From the NCBI RefSeq assembly GCF_039541115.1, contig NZ_BAABFP010000004.1:236005-300004 (forward strand): a stretch of DNA of 64,000 nucleotides, read 5' to 3'. The position numbers and the translations under genes were made by a program. The notes under the pieces were generated by a model that had not been told where the DNA came from, made no database searches, and saw only the letters and a list, made by a program, of their open reading frames with translations. Source of the DNA: Angustibacter luteus. Lineage in GTDB: Bacteria; Actinomycetota; Actinomycetes; Actinomycetales; Angustibacteraceae. Numbering within the stretch: position 1 is the stretch's first letter; each line of letters begins with the position of its first letter. Below are positions 50,973-59,547 of this stretch, one piece after another.

Positions 50973-51833
50973 GTGCCTGAGTTGCCCGAGGTCGAGGGAC
51001 TGGCCGCCTTCCTGCGCGAGCACGCGGTCGGCCACGTCGTCGCGCGGATCGACGTCGCCGCCTTCAACGTGCTGAAGACGTTCGACCCGCCGCCGACGTC
51101 GCTGCACGGCCTCGAGGTCACCGAAGTCGCCCGGCACGGCAAGTGGGTGGACCTGGACGTCGATGGTCTGCACCTGGTCTTCCACTTGTCCAAGGCGGGC
51201 TGGCTGCGCTGGTCGACGAAGCTCAACCCGACGCCGTTGCGGCCGGGCAAGAGCCCGATCGCCCTGCGGGTCGTGCTGGACGACGACACCGGGTTCGACC
51301 TCACCGAGGCGGGCACCCGCAAGCGGCTGGCCGTGTACGTCGTCCGCGATCCGGCGTCCGTGCCGCAGATCGCCTCGCTCGGCCCGGACCCGCTGGACCC
51401 TGCCTTCGACCGGGCTGCCTTCGGGGCCCTGCTGGCCGGGCGGCGCACCCAGGTGAAGGGCCTGCTGCGGGACCAGTCCGTGCTGGCCGGCGTCGGCAAC
51501 GCCTACTCCGACGAGGTGCTGCACGCCGCCAAGCTGTCGCCCTACGCGCTGGCCGGGTCGCTCGACGAGGGGCAGGTCGACGTCCTGTACGAGGCCCTGG
51601 AGTCGGTGCTGCGCGAGGCCGTGGCCGGGTCGGCCGGGCGGCCCGCGGCCGAGCTCAAGGACACCAAGCGCGCCGGGATGCGGGTGCACGGCCGCGCGGG
51701 ACAACCGTGCCCGGTGTGCGGCGACACGGTCCGCGAGGTGAGCTTCGCCGACTCGGCGCTGCAGTACTGCCCGACCTGTCAGACCGGCGGCAAGCCGCTG
51801 GCCGACCGGCGGATGTCCCGACTGCTCAAGTAG
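50973..51833 (+). CDS. Formamidopyrimidine-DNA glycosylase family (Fpg/Nei)
   Basis: The 286-residue base-excision repair enzyme starts with PELPEVEGL, where the N-terminal proline is the catalytic nucleophile, and contains the helix-two-turn-helix region VKGLLRDQSVLAGVGNAYSDEV. It ends in a zinc finger (CPVCGDTVREV and YCPTCQTGG). All functional parts are present. Whether it acts as MutM or as endonuclease VIII cannot be decided. GTG 50973 encodes the first residue before PELPEVE. The rhodanese gene follows 61 bases later. Confidence 0.92.
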   Translation: MPELPEVEGLAAFLREHAVGHVVARIDVAAFNVLKTFDPPPTSLHGLEVTEVARHGKWVDLDVDGLHLVFHLSKAGWLRWSTKLNPTPLRPGKSPIALRVVLDDDTGFDLTEAGTRKRLAVYVVRDPASVPQIASLGPDPLDPAFDRAAFGALLAGRRTQVKGLLRDQSVLAGVGNAYSDEVLHAAKLSPYALAGSLDEGQVDVLYEALESVLREAVAGSAGRPAAELKDTKRAGMRVHGRAGQPCPVCGDTVREVSFADSALQYCPTCQTGGKPLADRRMSRLLK

Positions 51834-51894
51834 AGCTGCTCACGGAGTGGTCGCAACAGGCGGGCGCCGCGGCGACCGTGGCAGGATCGTGCGC

Positions 51895-52218
51895 ATGACT
51901 GGTGTGCCCGAGATCTCCGTCCAGGACCTGCCCGCCGACGCGGTGCTGCTCGACGTGCGCGAGCAGGACGAGTGGGACGCCGGGCACGTCGACGGCGCCG
52001 TGCACGTGCCGCTGAGCGAGGTGCCCGCGCGCCTGGGCGACCTGCCCGAGGCCGACCCGCTCTACATCATGTGCCGGTCCGGCAACCGGTCCGGCCGCGC
52101 GGCCGCCTGGCTGAACGCGCAGGGCATCGACTCGGTCAACGTCGCCGGTGGCATGAAGGCCTGGGCGTTCGCGGGCAAGCCGATGGCCGCGGCGTCCGGC
52201 TCCCCCACCGTCATCTGA
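51895..52218 (+). CDS. Rhodanese-like sulfurtransferase
   Basis: The 107-residue single-domain protein has LLDVREQDEWDAGHVDGA and the active-site loop MCRSGNRSGRAA with the catalytic cysteine. Such proteins carry sulfane sulfur or act in redox signalling. The AGGMKAWAFAGKPM end is typical. ATG 51895 gives the expected N-terminus. No partner gene is evident. Confidence 0.92.
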   Translation: MTGVPEISVQDLPADAVLLDVREQDEWDAGHVDGAVHVPLSEVPARLGDLPEADPLYIMCRSGNRSGRAAAWLNAQGIDSVNVAGGMKAWAFAGKPMAAASGSPTVI

Positions 52219-52253
52219 CGCCGCCCCCTGCGCCGCCCCTTTCCCGCATGTAG

Positions 52254-52298
52254 CGCGCTTCACGTGGTGATCGCGGCCCCATAGCCACGTGGAGCGCG
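52254..52298. repeat. Imperfect inverted repeat between genes
   Basis: Arms 52254-52267 and 52285-52298 (CGCGCTTCACGTGG and CCACGTGGAGCGCG) pair at 13 of 14 positions around 17 bases. It follows the rhodanese gene and may be its terminator or an operator for the ATPase gene. Confidence 0.5.
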
Positions 52299-52388
52299 AA
52301 TGGTGCGAGGTCGAGGGTGGGCGACACGGTGATCGGCTAGTCTGCGGATGTATCGGCTCAGGGCTAGAGAGCCCGATAGTGTCCGATC

Positions 52389-53591
52389 GTGGACCCGATC
52401 CGGAACCCCTACGCCCCCGGCGCCGGCCAGCGGCCGCCCGAGCTGGCCGGTCGGGACGCCGAGCTGACCGCGTTCGACGTCGTGCTCGAGCGCGTCGCCC
52501 GCGGCCGTCCCGAGCGCTCGCTCGTGCTCACCGGCCTGCGCGGGGTGGGCAAGACCGTGCTGCTCGGCGCGCTGCGGTCGGCGGCGGTCCGAGCCGGGTG
52601 GGGCAGCGGCAAGCTCGAGGCCCGACCGGACACCTCGCTGCGCCGACAGCTCGCCGCCGCCCTGCACCTCGCGATCCGCGAGCTCGGCCCAGTAGAGGAC
52701 GCCGACGACGGCACCCGGCACGTCCTCGGCGTGCTGAAGAGCTTCGCGCTGCGGGACGCCGGCCCGACCAGCAAGCTCCGCGAGCGCTGGCAGCCCGGGA
52801 TCGACGTCCCGGCCGTGCCCGGACGCGCGGACTCCGGGGACATCGAGATCGACCTCGTCGAGCTGCTCGGGGACGTCGCGGGGCTGGCTGCCGAGCGCGG
52901 CCGCGGGGTCGCGATCTTCATCGACGAGATGCAGGACGTCGGGCCGGACGACGTCTCCGCGCTCTGCGCGGCCTGCCACGAGATCTCGCAGCAGGGCATG
53001 CCGCTGATCGTCGTCGGCGCCGGGCTACCGCACCTGCCGGCCGTGCTGAGCGCCAGCAAGTCCTACAGCGAGCGGCTCTTCCGGTACGTGCGGATCGACC
53101 GGCTCGACCCGCAGGCCGCCGGGCTGGCCCTGCGCTCGCCGGCCCACGAGGAGGGCGCCGACTGGACCGACGAGGCGCTCGCGGCCATGTACGACGCGAC
53201 GGCCGGCTACCCGTACTTCGTGCAGGCGTACGGCAAGGCGGTGTGGGACGTCGCTCCGCGGTCCCCCATCACCGCGGACGACGTCCGGGTCGGTGCACCC
53301 GAGGCCGAGGCCGAGCTGACGGTCGGCTTCTTCGGCTCGCGGTACGAGCGTGCCACCCCCGGCGAGCGCGAGTACCTGCGAGCGATGGCGGACATCGAGA
53401 GTGCGGACGCGGAACCCGCCCAGGCCGGGGTGCCGACGTCCGCGGTCGCCGAGCAGCTGCAGCGCAAGCCGCAGTCGCTGTCGCCCGCCCGCGACGCGCT
53501 GCTGAAGAAGGGCCTGGTGTACAGCGCCGAGCGGGGCCGGATCGCGTTCACCGTGCCGCACTTCGGCCGCTACCTTCGCTCGCACGGCTAG
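52389..53591 (+). CDS. AAA/STAND-type ATPase with winged-helix end
   Basis: The 400-residue protein has a Walker A GLRGVGKT near residue 50, a Walker B VAIFIDEMQDV near 180 with a catalytic Glu, a sensor region IVVGAGLPHLP, and a winged-helix-like C-terminus (LQRKPQSLSPARDALLKKGL). This is the layout of the AAA_16/ARCH-like ATPases, often orphan in Actinomycetes. A role in regulation or defence is possible but unproven. GTG 52389. The sigma factor gene follows 11 bases downstream, so they are probably co-expressed. Confidence 0.8.
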   Translation: MDPIRNPYAPGAGQRPPELAGRDAELTAFDVVLERVARGRPERSLVLTGLRGVGKTVLLGALRSAAVRAGWGSGKLEARPDTSLRRQLAAALHLAIRELGPVEDADDGTRHVLGVLKSFALRDAGPTSKLRERWQPGIDVPAVPGRADSGDIEIDLVELLGDVAGLAAERGRGVAIFIDEMQDVGPDDVSALCAACHEISQQGMPLIVVGAGLPHLPAVLSASKSYSERLFRYVRIDRLDPQAAGLALRSPAHEEGADWTDEALAAMYDATAGYPYFVQAYGKAVWDVAPRSPITADDVRVGAPEAEAELTVGFFGSRYERATPGEREYLRAMADIESADAEPAQAGVPTSAVAEQLQRKPQSLSPARDALLKKGLVYSAERGRIAFTVPHFGRYLRSHG

Positions 53592-53602
53592 GGACCTCGG
53601 CG

Positions 53603-54856
53603 GTGGCGGAGGTGGCTGGGGCGGCGCTGGAGGACCTGTGGCGCGGGCTGGCGCCCCAGGTGCTCGGCGCGGTCGTGCGCCGGTACGGCAGCTTCGACGC
53701 CGCCGAGGAGGCCGTGCAGCTGGCCGGCCTGGCGGCAGCGACGCAGTGGCCGGTGGAGGGGGTGCCGGACGACCCGAAGGCGTGGCTCATCACGGTGGCC
53801 TCGCGGCGGCTGATCGACCAGTACCGCAGCGACCAAGCCCGCGAGCGGCGTGAGCTGGAGGCCGTGGCCATGGCGCCGTCCGACACGTTCGTCGCCCCGG
53901 CCGCGGACGCCGACGACTCGGCCGGGCAGGACGACACCCTCACCCTGCTGCTGCTCTGCTGCCACGAGTCGCTCACAGCGCCGTCCCAGGTCGCGCTGAC
54001 CCTGCGGGCCGTCGGCGGGCTGAGCACGGCGCAGATCGCCCGGGCGTTCCTGGTGCCGGAATCGACCATGGCGCAACGGATCAGCCGGGCCAAGCAGCGG
54101 ATACGGGAGGTCGGCGCGCACTTCACGATGCCGACCGGCGACGCGCTGGCCGAGCGGTTGGGCGCGCTCCTGCACGTGCTGTACCTGGTCTTCAACGAGG
54201 GGTACACGGCGACGGCGGGGCCGGAGTTGGCGCAGGTCGAGCTGAGCACCGAGGCGATTCGCCTGACCCGGCTGGCCTTCGAGCAACTCCCGGACGACGG
54301 TGAGGTCGCCGGCCTGCTGGCCCTCATGCTGCTCACCGATGCGCGGCGTCCCGCGCGCACCACGGCGGCGGGCGCGCTCGTCCCGCTCGCCGACCAGGAC
54401 CGGTCGCTGTGGCGTCGTCCGCTCATCGACGAGGGCGTCGCGTTGATCACGAAGACGTTGTCCAGCAAGGCCGTGGGGCCGTACCAGGTGCAGGCCGCGA
54501 TCGCCGCCGTGCACGACGAGGCGCCGACCGCTGCGGAGACGGACTGGCGGCAGATCGTGGTGCTCTACGACCTGCTGGAGCGGTTGTCGCCCAACCCGGT
54601 CGTCTCGCTGAACCGGGCCGTGGCGGTGGCCATGGCGGGCTCGCCCACGGACGGGCTGGCCGTCGTGGAGGCGCTGGCGGCTGATCGACGACTCAGCGAT
54701 CACCACCGGCTGCACGCGGTGCGGGGGCACCTGCTGGAGATGTCCGGTGACCCGGTGGGTGCCGAGGCCAGCTACCGCCGCGCCGCCCAGCTCACCACGA
54801 GCCTGCCCGAGCAGCGGTACCTCATCGAGCGGGCGGAGCGCCTGTCTCGCAGGTGA
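53603..54856 (+). CDS. ECF-type RNA polymerase sigma factor with C-terminal extension (ECF42-like)
   Basis: The 417-residue protein carries sigma-70 region 2 at the start (VLGAVVRRYGSFDAAEEAVQ, WLITVASRRLIDQYR) and region 4 near residues 115-160 (GGLSTAQIARAFLVPESTMAQRI). A long C-terminal part with TPR-like helices (NEGYTATAGP, PNPVVSLNRAVAVAM) follows, as in ECF42-type factors. These usually pair with a DGPF/YCII gene and have no anti-sigma factor; neither is here. GTG 53603 starts 11 bases after the ATPase gene. Confidence 0.87.
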   Translation: MAEVAGAALEDLWRGLAPQVLGAVVRRYGSFDAAEEAVQLAGLAAATQWPVEGVPDDPKAWLITVASRRLIDQYRSDQARERRELEAVAMAPSDTFVAPAADADDSAGQDDTLTLLLLCCHESLTAPSQVALTLRAVGGLSTAQIARAFLVPESTMAQRISRAKQRIREVGAHFTMPTGDALAERLGALLHVLYLVFNEGYTATAGPELAQVELSTEAIRLTRLAFEQLPDDGEVAGLLALMLLTDARRPARTTAAGALVPLADQDRSLWRRPLIDEGVALITKTLSSKAVGPYQVQAAIAAVHDEAPTAAETDWRQIVVLYDLLERLSPNPVVSLNRAVAVAMAGSPTDGLAVVEALAADRRLSDHHRLHAVRGHLLEMSGDPVGAEASYRRAAQLTTSLPEQRYLIERAERLSRR

Positions 54857-54865
54857 TCTGTGATG

Positions 54866-55768
54866 TCACCGCTGGTCCGACACCACCGCGGCGAGCCCTC
54901 GGCGGGCGGTCTCGACCATCGACGGGTTGGTGTGCTGGTAGTACGGCAGCGCGATGGCCGCCCCCGACACGACGAGACCTTGCGCGCGGAGCCAGGTCGC
55001 GTCGTCCGGCTGGACGATCTCGCGGAAGGTCCGGCGGCTCGGGCCGTCGAGCACGTGCCAGGCCGCGGTGATGTCGTACGCCGGGTCGCCGGTGGCCATC
55101 GCACCGAAGTCGAGGACGCCGGCCAGGACCCCGTCCCGCACCAACAGGTTGCCGGGCAGCAGGTCGGCGTGCAGCCACACCGACGGTCCGGTCCACGCCG
55201 GTGCTGCGAGGGCGTCGTCCCAGATGCTGGTGACTCGCTCGACGTCCAGGAGACCGTCGCAGCGCACGATGAACTCACGGAAGGCCGGATCGCGGCCGAC
55301 GAGCGGGCCGCCGCGCCCGAAGTCCTCTTGCGAGCCGGGCGGTGGGACGTCGGGGATCGCCTGCAGCTCGAGGACGACCTCGCCGAGCCGGCGGGCCGTG
55401 TCGGCGAGCGACGTGAACTCCTCGGCAAGGGCGTCGTTGCCCGGCAGCCAACGCACGACCGCCCACGGGAACGGGTAGTCCGCGGCCGGCGCGCCGGTGG
55501 CGACGACCTCGGGGACGTCGAGGGTCAGGTGCGGCCCGACGACGGGCAGCCAGCGGATCTCCTTGAGCAGCCCACCCACCGCACCGGGAGTCAGCGGCAG
55601 CCGCAGCGCGAGGTCGTCGCCGAGCCGGAACACCGCGTTCTCCGTGCCGCCGGACGCCACCCGCCGTACGGGCAGCGACGCATACCGGGGCAGCTGCTCG
55701 GCGACCAGCCGCTGCGCCAGCGCGATGTCGATCTCGACCTCGTCGTCGTGCAGGCGGGGCGGCGGCAT
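54866..55768 (-). CDS. Aminoglycoside phosphotransferase-family kinase
   Basis: The 300-residue protein has an N-lobe with RRVASGGTENAVFRLGDDLA, the catalytic loop WLHADLLPGNLLVRDG and the metal-binding GVLDFGAMATGDPAYD. This subgroup is widespread in Actinomycetes and may phosphorylate small metabolites or macrolide-like compounds; resistance is not implied. I chose ATG 55768; a GTG at 55774 is also possible. It converges on the sigma factor gene with nine bases between the stops. Confidence 0.82.
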   Translation of the reverse strand: MPPPRLHDDEVEIDIALAQRLVAEQLPRYASLPVRRVASGGTENAVFRLGDDLALRLPLTPGAVGGLLKEIRWLPVVGPHLTLDVPEVVATGAPAADYPFPWAVVRWLPGNDALAEEFTSLADTARRLGEVVLELQAIPDVPPPGSQEDFGRGGPLVGRDPAFREFIVRCDGLLDVERVTSIWDDALAAPAWTGPSVWLHADLLPGNLLVRDGVLAGVLDFGAMATGDPAYDITAAWHVLDGPSRRTFREIVQPDDATWLRAQGLVVSGAAIALPYYQHTNPSMVETARRGLAAVVSDQR

Positions 55769-55916
55769 CCGCACATGCTCGCGACCTGGGTGGTGGCAGG
55801 CAAGCGGATTGACGGCTACCAGATCGTCCGGAGGCCGGTCAGTCCGTGGAATGCCGCATCGCTGGTCACCAGGGTCAACGACTCCACCATGCACTGCGCC
55901 GCCAGCACTCGGTTGG

Positions 55917-57032
55917 TCAACCTCGTCGTGCGAGGTCGAGGACCTGTCCCACGCGCGCGGCGGCCTGCTCGGCCGACCAGTCGAGGTGGTCCACGTCGAC
56001 GACGAACTCGACCTTGCTCCAGCCCGGCACCGCCGCGCTCGTGGCCCAGTCCAGCACCCAGACCTGCTCGGCCTCGGCGAACGCGATGCAGGCCTCGCGC
56101 AGGGCCTGCGGCTCGACGTCGGCGTAGATGACGAAGGCGTTGGTGTGCGGGGGATCCGGCGTCACGCGCACTCCCTCGAGGGCGCCGATCGCGGCCGCCC
56201 GCTCCCCGGCCAACCGGTGCAGCTCGGCGAACTGCCCGAGCCGGTCGCGCAGCCCCGCGCGGGCGGCGACCGCGTACGGCATGGACGAGAACAGCGTGCC
56301 GCCGTGCCGGTGCCGCCACTGGCGCACCTCGTCGACGACGTCGGACGGACCGGCGAGCGCGGCACCAGCCGGCGCCCCGAGTCCCTTGTAGAAGGACACG
56401 TAGACGGTGTCGGCCAGGGCGGCGATCTCGGCGAGGTCGCGGCCGTAGAACGGCTGGCTCTCCCACAGCCGCGCGCCGTCGAGGTGCACGGCGATGCCGC
56501 GCTCGCGGGCCGCCCCGGTCAGCGCGACGAGCTCGTCCCAGCTGGGCAGCAGGTAGCCGGCGTCGCGCAACGGAAGCTCGACCACCAGGGCGCCGAGCGG
56601 GCCGGGGTGCCCGGCCAGGTCGTCGGCCACGAGCGGGCTGGGGCCGTCCGCGAGCTCGCGCATCCGGATGCCGTGCAGCTCCTCGAGCGCGGCTTCCTCG
56701 TGCACGACCAGGTGGGACAGGGCGTGCACCCCGACGGCCCGGTGGCCCGTGCGATCCGACCAGACGCGCAGCGCGCACTGCTGCGCCATCGTGCCGCTGG
56801 GGACGAACGCCGCGGCCGGCTTGCCGAGCAGCCCGGCCACCTCGACCTCCAGGGCCGTGACGTCGCCGCCGGCGGCGTAGAAGTCACTGCTCGGCTCCTC
56901 CGCCGAAGCGGCCAGCGCCTCGAGCTGCTCGCGCGGGGTCCGGTGCGGGCGGCCCTGCAGGAAGCGGGTGCACTGCGCGCGGGCGGCGAGGCGACGCTCG
57001 TTCACGGCCTTGAGGTCGTCGGGTCCAGGCAT
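55917..57032 (-). CDS. Threonine aldolase-type PLP enzyme
   Basis: The 371-residue protein belongs to the beta-eliminating lyase family that includes low-specificity L-threonine aldolase, which splits threonine into glycine and acetaldehyde. The PLP-binding region shows the histidine stack ALSHLVVHEE, the aspartate in VHLDGARLWES and the Schiff-base lysine in VSFYKGLGAPAG. The first 40 residues are a family extension. ATG 57032 is the only good start. It is divergent from the glycerophosphodiesterase gene. Confidence 0.87.
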   Translation of the reverse strand: MPGPDDLKAVNERRLAARAQCTRFLQGRPHRTPREQLEALAASAEEPSSDFYAAGGDVTALEVEVAGLLGKPAAAFVPSGTMAQQCALRVWSDRTGHRAVGVHALSHLVVHEEAALEELHGIRMRELADGPSPLVADDLAGHPGPLGALVVELPLRDAGYLLPSWDELVALTGAARERGIAVHLDGARLWESQPFYGRDLAEIAALADTVYVSFYKGLGAPAGAALAGPSDVVDEVRQWRHRHGGTLFSSMPYAVAARAGLRDRLGQFAELHRLAGERAAAIGALEGVRVTPDPPHTNAFVIYADVEPQALREACIAFAEAEQVWVLDWATSAAVPGWSKVEFVVDVDHLDWSAEQAAARVGQVLDLARRG

Positions 57033-57122
57033 CCCGACACCCTAGGGCCGCCGCCGAGACGAGGACGGCTCGCACCACGAGCCTCTGCCCGGATCGGCCC
57101 GAGCCGTGCCAAGATCGTGCGC

Positions 57123-57935
57123 GTGAACGGCGGCCCCGAGGTGGTGGCGCACCGTGGCTCGAGTGCCGAGAAGCCCGAGCACACCCTCTCCGCGTACCTG
57201 CGTGCCATCGAGCAGGGCGCCGACGCCCTCGAGTGCGACGTCCGGCTCACCGCCGACGGGCACCTGGTGTGCGTGCACGACCGCAAGGTCAACCGGACGT
57301 CCAACGGTCGCGGCGTCGTCTCGACCCTCGAGCTCGCGCACCTGGAGCAGCTCGACTGGGGATCCTGGATGCAGGACTGGGACGACGCGGACTCCGTCGA
57401 GACCCCCGACCGCGACCACGGCCGGCTCCTGACCCTGCGTCGCCTGCTGGACGCCGTCCGGGACTGCGGTCGCCCCGTCCAGGTGGCCATCGAGACCAAG
57501 CACCCGACCCGGTACGCCGGGCTGGTCGAGCGCACGCTGGCCCGGGTGCTGGCCGAGTACGGCTGGGACGGCGCGCACCCGCAGTTCCCGTCGCCCGTGC
57601 GCGTCATGTCCTTCTCGTCCCTGGCGTTGCAGCGGATGCGTCAACGCTCGCCGGACGTCCCGCGGGTGCTGCTGGTCGAGGACCGGATCCCCGTCCGGAT
57701 GCGGGACGGAACCCTGCCCAAGGGCGTGGGGACGGTCGGGATCGACGTCCGGCTGCTGCGCCGTCACCAGGGCTTCGTGCGCTCGGTGCAGGGCCTCGGC
57801 GGCAAGGTGCACGTGTGGACCGTGGACCGGGACGAGGACGTCGAGCTCTGCCTCGCCCTCGGGGTCGATGCGATCATCACCAACCGCCCCCGGCACGTCC
57901 TGGAGCTGCTCGGACGCGGCGTGCACCCGGCCTGA
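57123..57935 (+). CDS. Glycerophosphodiester phosphodiesterase
   Basis: The 270-residue enzyme hydrolyses glycerophosphodiesters to glycerol 3-phosphate and alcohols. It shows VVAHRGSSAEKPEHTLSAY (catalytic histidine), the metal-binding glutamate and aspartate in ALECDVRLTADG, the second histidine in VCVHD, and GGKVHVWTVDRDEDVELCLALG. There is no signal peptide, so it acts in the cytoplasm on lipid turnover products. GTG 57123 is the start used. A small hairpin ends the gene. Confidence 0.92.
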   Translation: MNGGPEVVAHRGSSAEKPEHTLSAYLRAIEQGADALECDVRLTADGHLVCVHDRKVNRTSNGRGVVSTLELAHLEQLDWGSWMQDWDDADSVETPDRDHGRLLTLRRLLDAVRDCGRPVQVAIETKHPTRYAGLVERTLARVLAEYGWDGAHPQFPSPVRVMSFSSLALQRMRQRSPDVPRVLLVEDRIPVRMRDGTLPKGVGTVGIDVRLLRRHQGFVRSVQGLGGKVHVWTVDRDEDVELCLALGVDAIITNRPRHVLELLGRGVHPA

Positions 57936-57936
57936 C

Positions 57937-57949
57937 GGGCATTCTGCCC
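57937..57949 (+). terminator. Small hairpin after the glycerophosphodiesterase gene
   Basis: GGGCA-TTC-TGCCC, one base after the stop codon. Weak five-pair stem. Confidence 0.4.
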
Positions 57950-58008
57950 AGAAGGGGTGCACCTTGGCCGTCCTCGGGTTAGTGTGAGCCGGTAGCAACG
58001 GGTGACGC

Positions 58009-58023
58009 GCCGTGACTCACGGC
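58009..58023. promoter_or_regulatory. Inverted repeat upstream of the anti-sigma-type ATPase
   Basis: GCCGTG-ACT-CACGGC, 57 bases before the start codon, followed by the AT-rich stretch ACAGTATTTG that may belong to the promoter. Confidence 0.35.
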
Positions 58024-58080
58024 AATCCAGCACAGTATTTGTCCGTTTTGACGGCGACCGGGGCGAGCAAGGGAGGTTCC

Positions 58081-58515
58081 GTGACACAGGTGGCCACGCG
58101 CATTCCGACCCGCACGCGCACCTTGCGGGTGCCGCACGCCTTCGCCTCGGTGCCCCGCACCCGGCGAACGGTCGTCGAGGACCTGCGCGGCCGCGACGTC
58201 CCCTCGGCCGTGGTCGACGAGGTCGAGATCGTGGTCACCGAGCTGCTCGGCAACGCCGTCCAGCACGCTGCCGCCCTACCCGACGGCACCGTGCGCGTGC
58301 ACTGGCAGGTCAAGGGCGGGGTCGTCGAGCTCGACGTCACCGACGGCGGGGGCAGCACGACGCCTCGCGCCCAGCAGCCCACGGTGTACGCCACCCGCGG
58401 CCGTGGCCTGCGCATCGTCCGTTCGCTCGCCCACGAGTGGGGTGTGCTGGACGAGGACCGGGGCCGCACGGTCTGGGTCTGCCTCGGTGGACCGTCCCGC
58501 CGCCGCCGTCCCTGA
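58081..58515 (+). CDS. Anti-sigma/RsbW-type ATP-binding regulatory protein
   Basis: The 144-residue protein has the GHKL ATPase fold of SpoIIAB/RsbW kinases: the N box ELLGNAVQHA (Asn and His), a G1-like DVTDGGGS and the G2-like GRGLRIV, with HEWGV near the end. Such proteins bind sigma factors or phosphorylate anti-anti-sigma factors. There is no sigma or STAS antagonist gene beside it. GTG 58081 follows GGGAGG by four bases. An ATG further upstream would lack a ribosome-binding site. Confidence 0.85.
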   Translation: MTQVATRIPTRTRTLRVPHAFASVPRTRRTVVEDLRGRDVPSAVVDEVEIVVTELLGNAVQHAAALPDGTVRVHWQVKGGVVELDVTDGGGSTTPRAQQPTVYATRGRGLRIVRSLAHEWGVLDEDRGRTVWVCLGGPSRRRRP

Positions 58516-58554
58516 GCGCCGCCGTCCCTGAGCGAGCGCCTAGAGTCTTCGCCC

Positions 58555-59547
58555 ATGGGCAAGTCCTCGCGCCGTCCCTCGACCACCTCCACCGCCAGCG
58601 CGGTCGCTGACGCCGACGTCCCCGTCGTCGGTCAGCGTGAACCGTGCCCCTGTGGTTCCGGCAAGAAGTACAAGGCCTGCCACGGCCGGGCCCGCGCCGT
58701 CGCGGCGCCGACGCCCACCGGCCGGACGTTCGAGGGCCTGCCCGGCGAGCCCGACTGGGTGGCGCTGCGCGAGGTGGTGCCGGCCGCGACCGCGACCCTG
58801 ACCCTGGCTCCGGCCCTGCGCCGCAAGAAGTCCGGCGACCAACCGGCGTTGAACGAGATCACCGTCGCGACCGTGCTCCCGCTGGCCTGGCCGGCCATGC
58901 GTCGCGCGGACGGTCGGGTGCTCGTCGGGCTGCAGACCGGTGGTGGCTCCGGCGACCCGAGCCGGGACGTCGGGTCCGCGGCCGCCGCGGCGGTGGCCGC
59001 CGAGCCCGGCACCCCGATCACGCTGACCGACCTGCCGTCCGACGGCCCGCGCCTGCAGGCCGTCGTCGCGCCCGACGCGACCATGACCGTCACCCTGCAC
59101 GAGGGCTTCGACTTCTGGGTCGAGGGCGCGGACGACCTCGACGCCGAGGTCCGCGAGAGCCTGGAGCGGGCCAACTCCGCGGTGATCCCGACCGCCCGGC
59201 TGACCGGGGTCGAGGCGGCGTACTGGTGCCAGATCGGCGACCGGACGCACCTGCGCTGGGTGCTGCCGCAGGGCGAGGACGAGCTGCTGGACGGCCTGGC
59301 CCGCCTGCACGCGACCGGCGAGAGCAGCCTCGGCGACGGCACCCGGTACGTCGGGGCGTTCCGCGCGCACGGACTGCTCGTGCCGGTCTGGGACCTGCCG
59401 CAGGAGTGGACCGCCGACGACGTCGAGGGGCCCGCCGCGGCGTTCGCCGAGCGGCTGGCCGAAGCGCTCGCGAAGGACGAGCCGCTGACCTACGACGAGC
59501 GTCGCGCCCGGGCCGGGGTCGTCAGCCGCCAGCTCACCCTGCGCTGA
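58555..59547 (+). CDS. SEC-C motif protein, DUF5926-like
   Basis: The 330-residue protein has a Ser/Thr-rich start and a SEC-C zinc motif (REPCPCGSGKKYKACHG, residues 28-44), the same CxCx(8)CH ending as SecA. The remaining 280 residues are an alpha/beta domain of the DUF5926 type seen in Actinomycetes (PLAWPAMRRADGRVLVGLQT, EGFDFWVEG). Its function is unknown. ATG 58555. Its end overlaps the convergent phosphotransferase gene by 14 bases. Confidence 0.82.
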   Translation: MGKSSRRPSTTSTASAVADADVPVVGQREPCPCGSGKKYKACHGRARAVAAPTPTGRTFEGLPGEPDWVALREVVPAATATLTLAPALRRKKSGDQPALNEITVATVLPLAWPAMRRADGRVLVGLQTGGGSGDPSRDVGSAAAAAVAAEPGTPITLTDLPSDGPRLQAVVAPDATMTVTLHEGFDFWVEGADDLDAEVRESLERANSAVIPTARLTGVEAAYWCQIGDRTHLRWVLPQGEDELLDGLARLHATGESSLGDGTRYVGAFRAHGLLVPVWDLPQEWTADDVEGPAAAFAERLAEALAKDEPLTYDERRARAGVVSRQLTLR

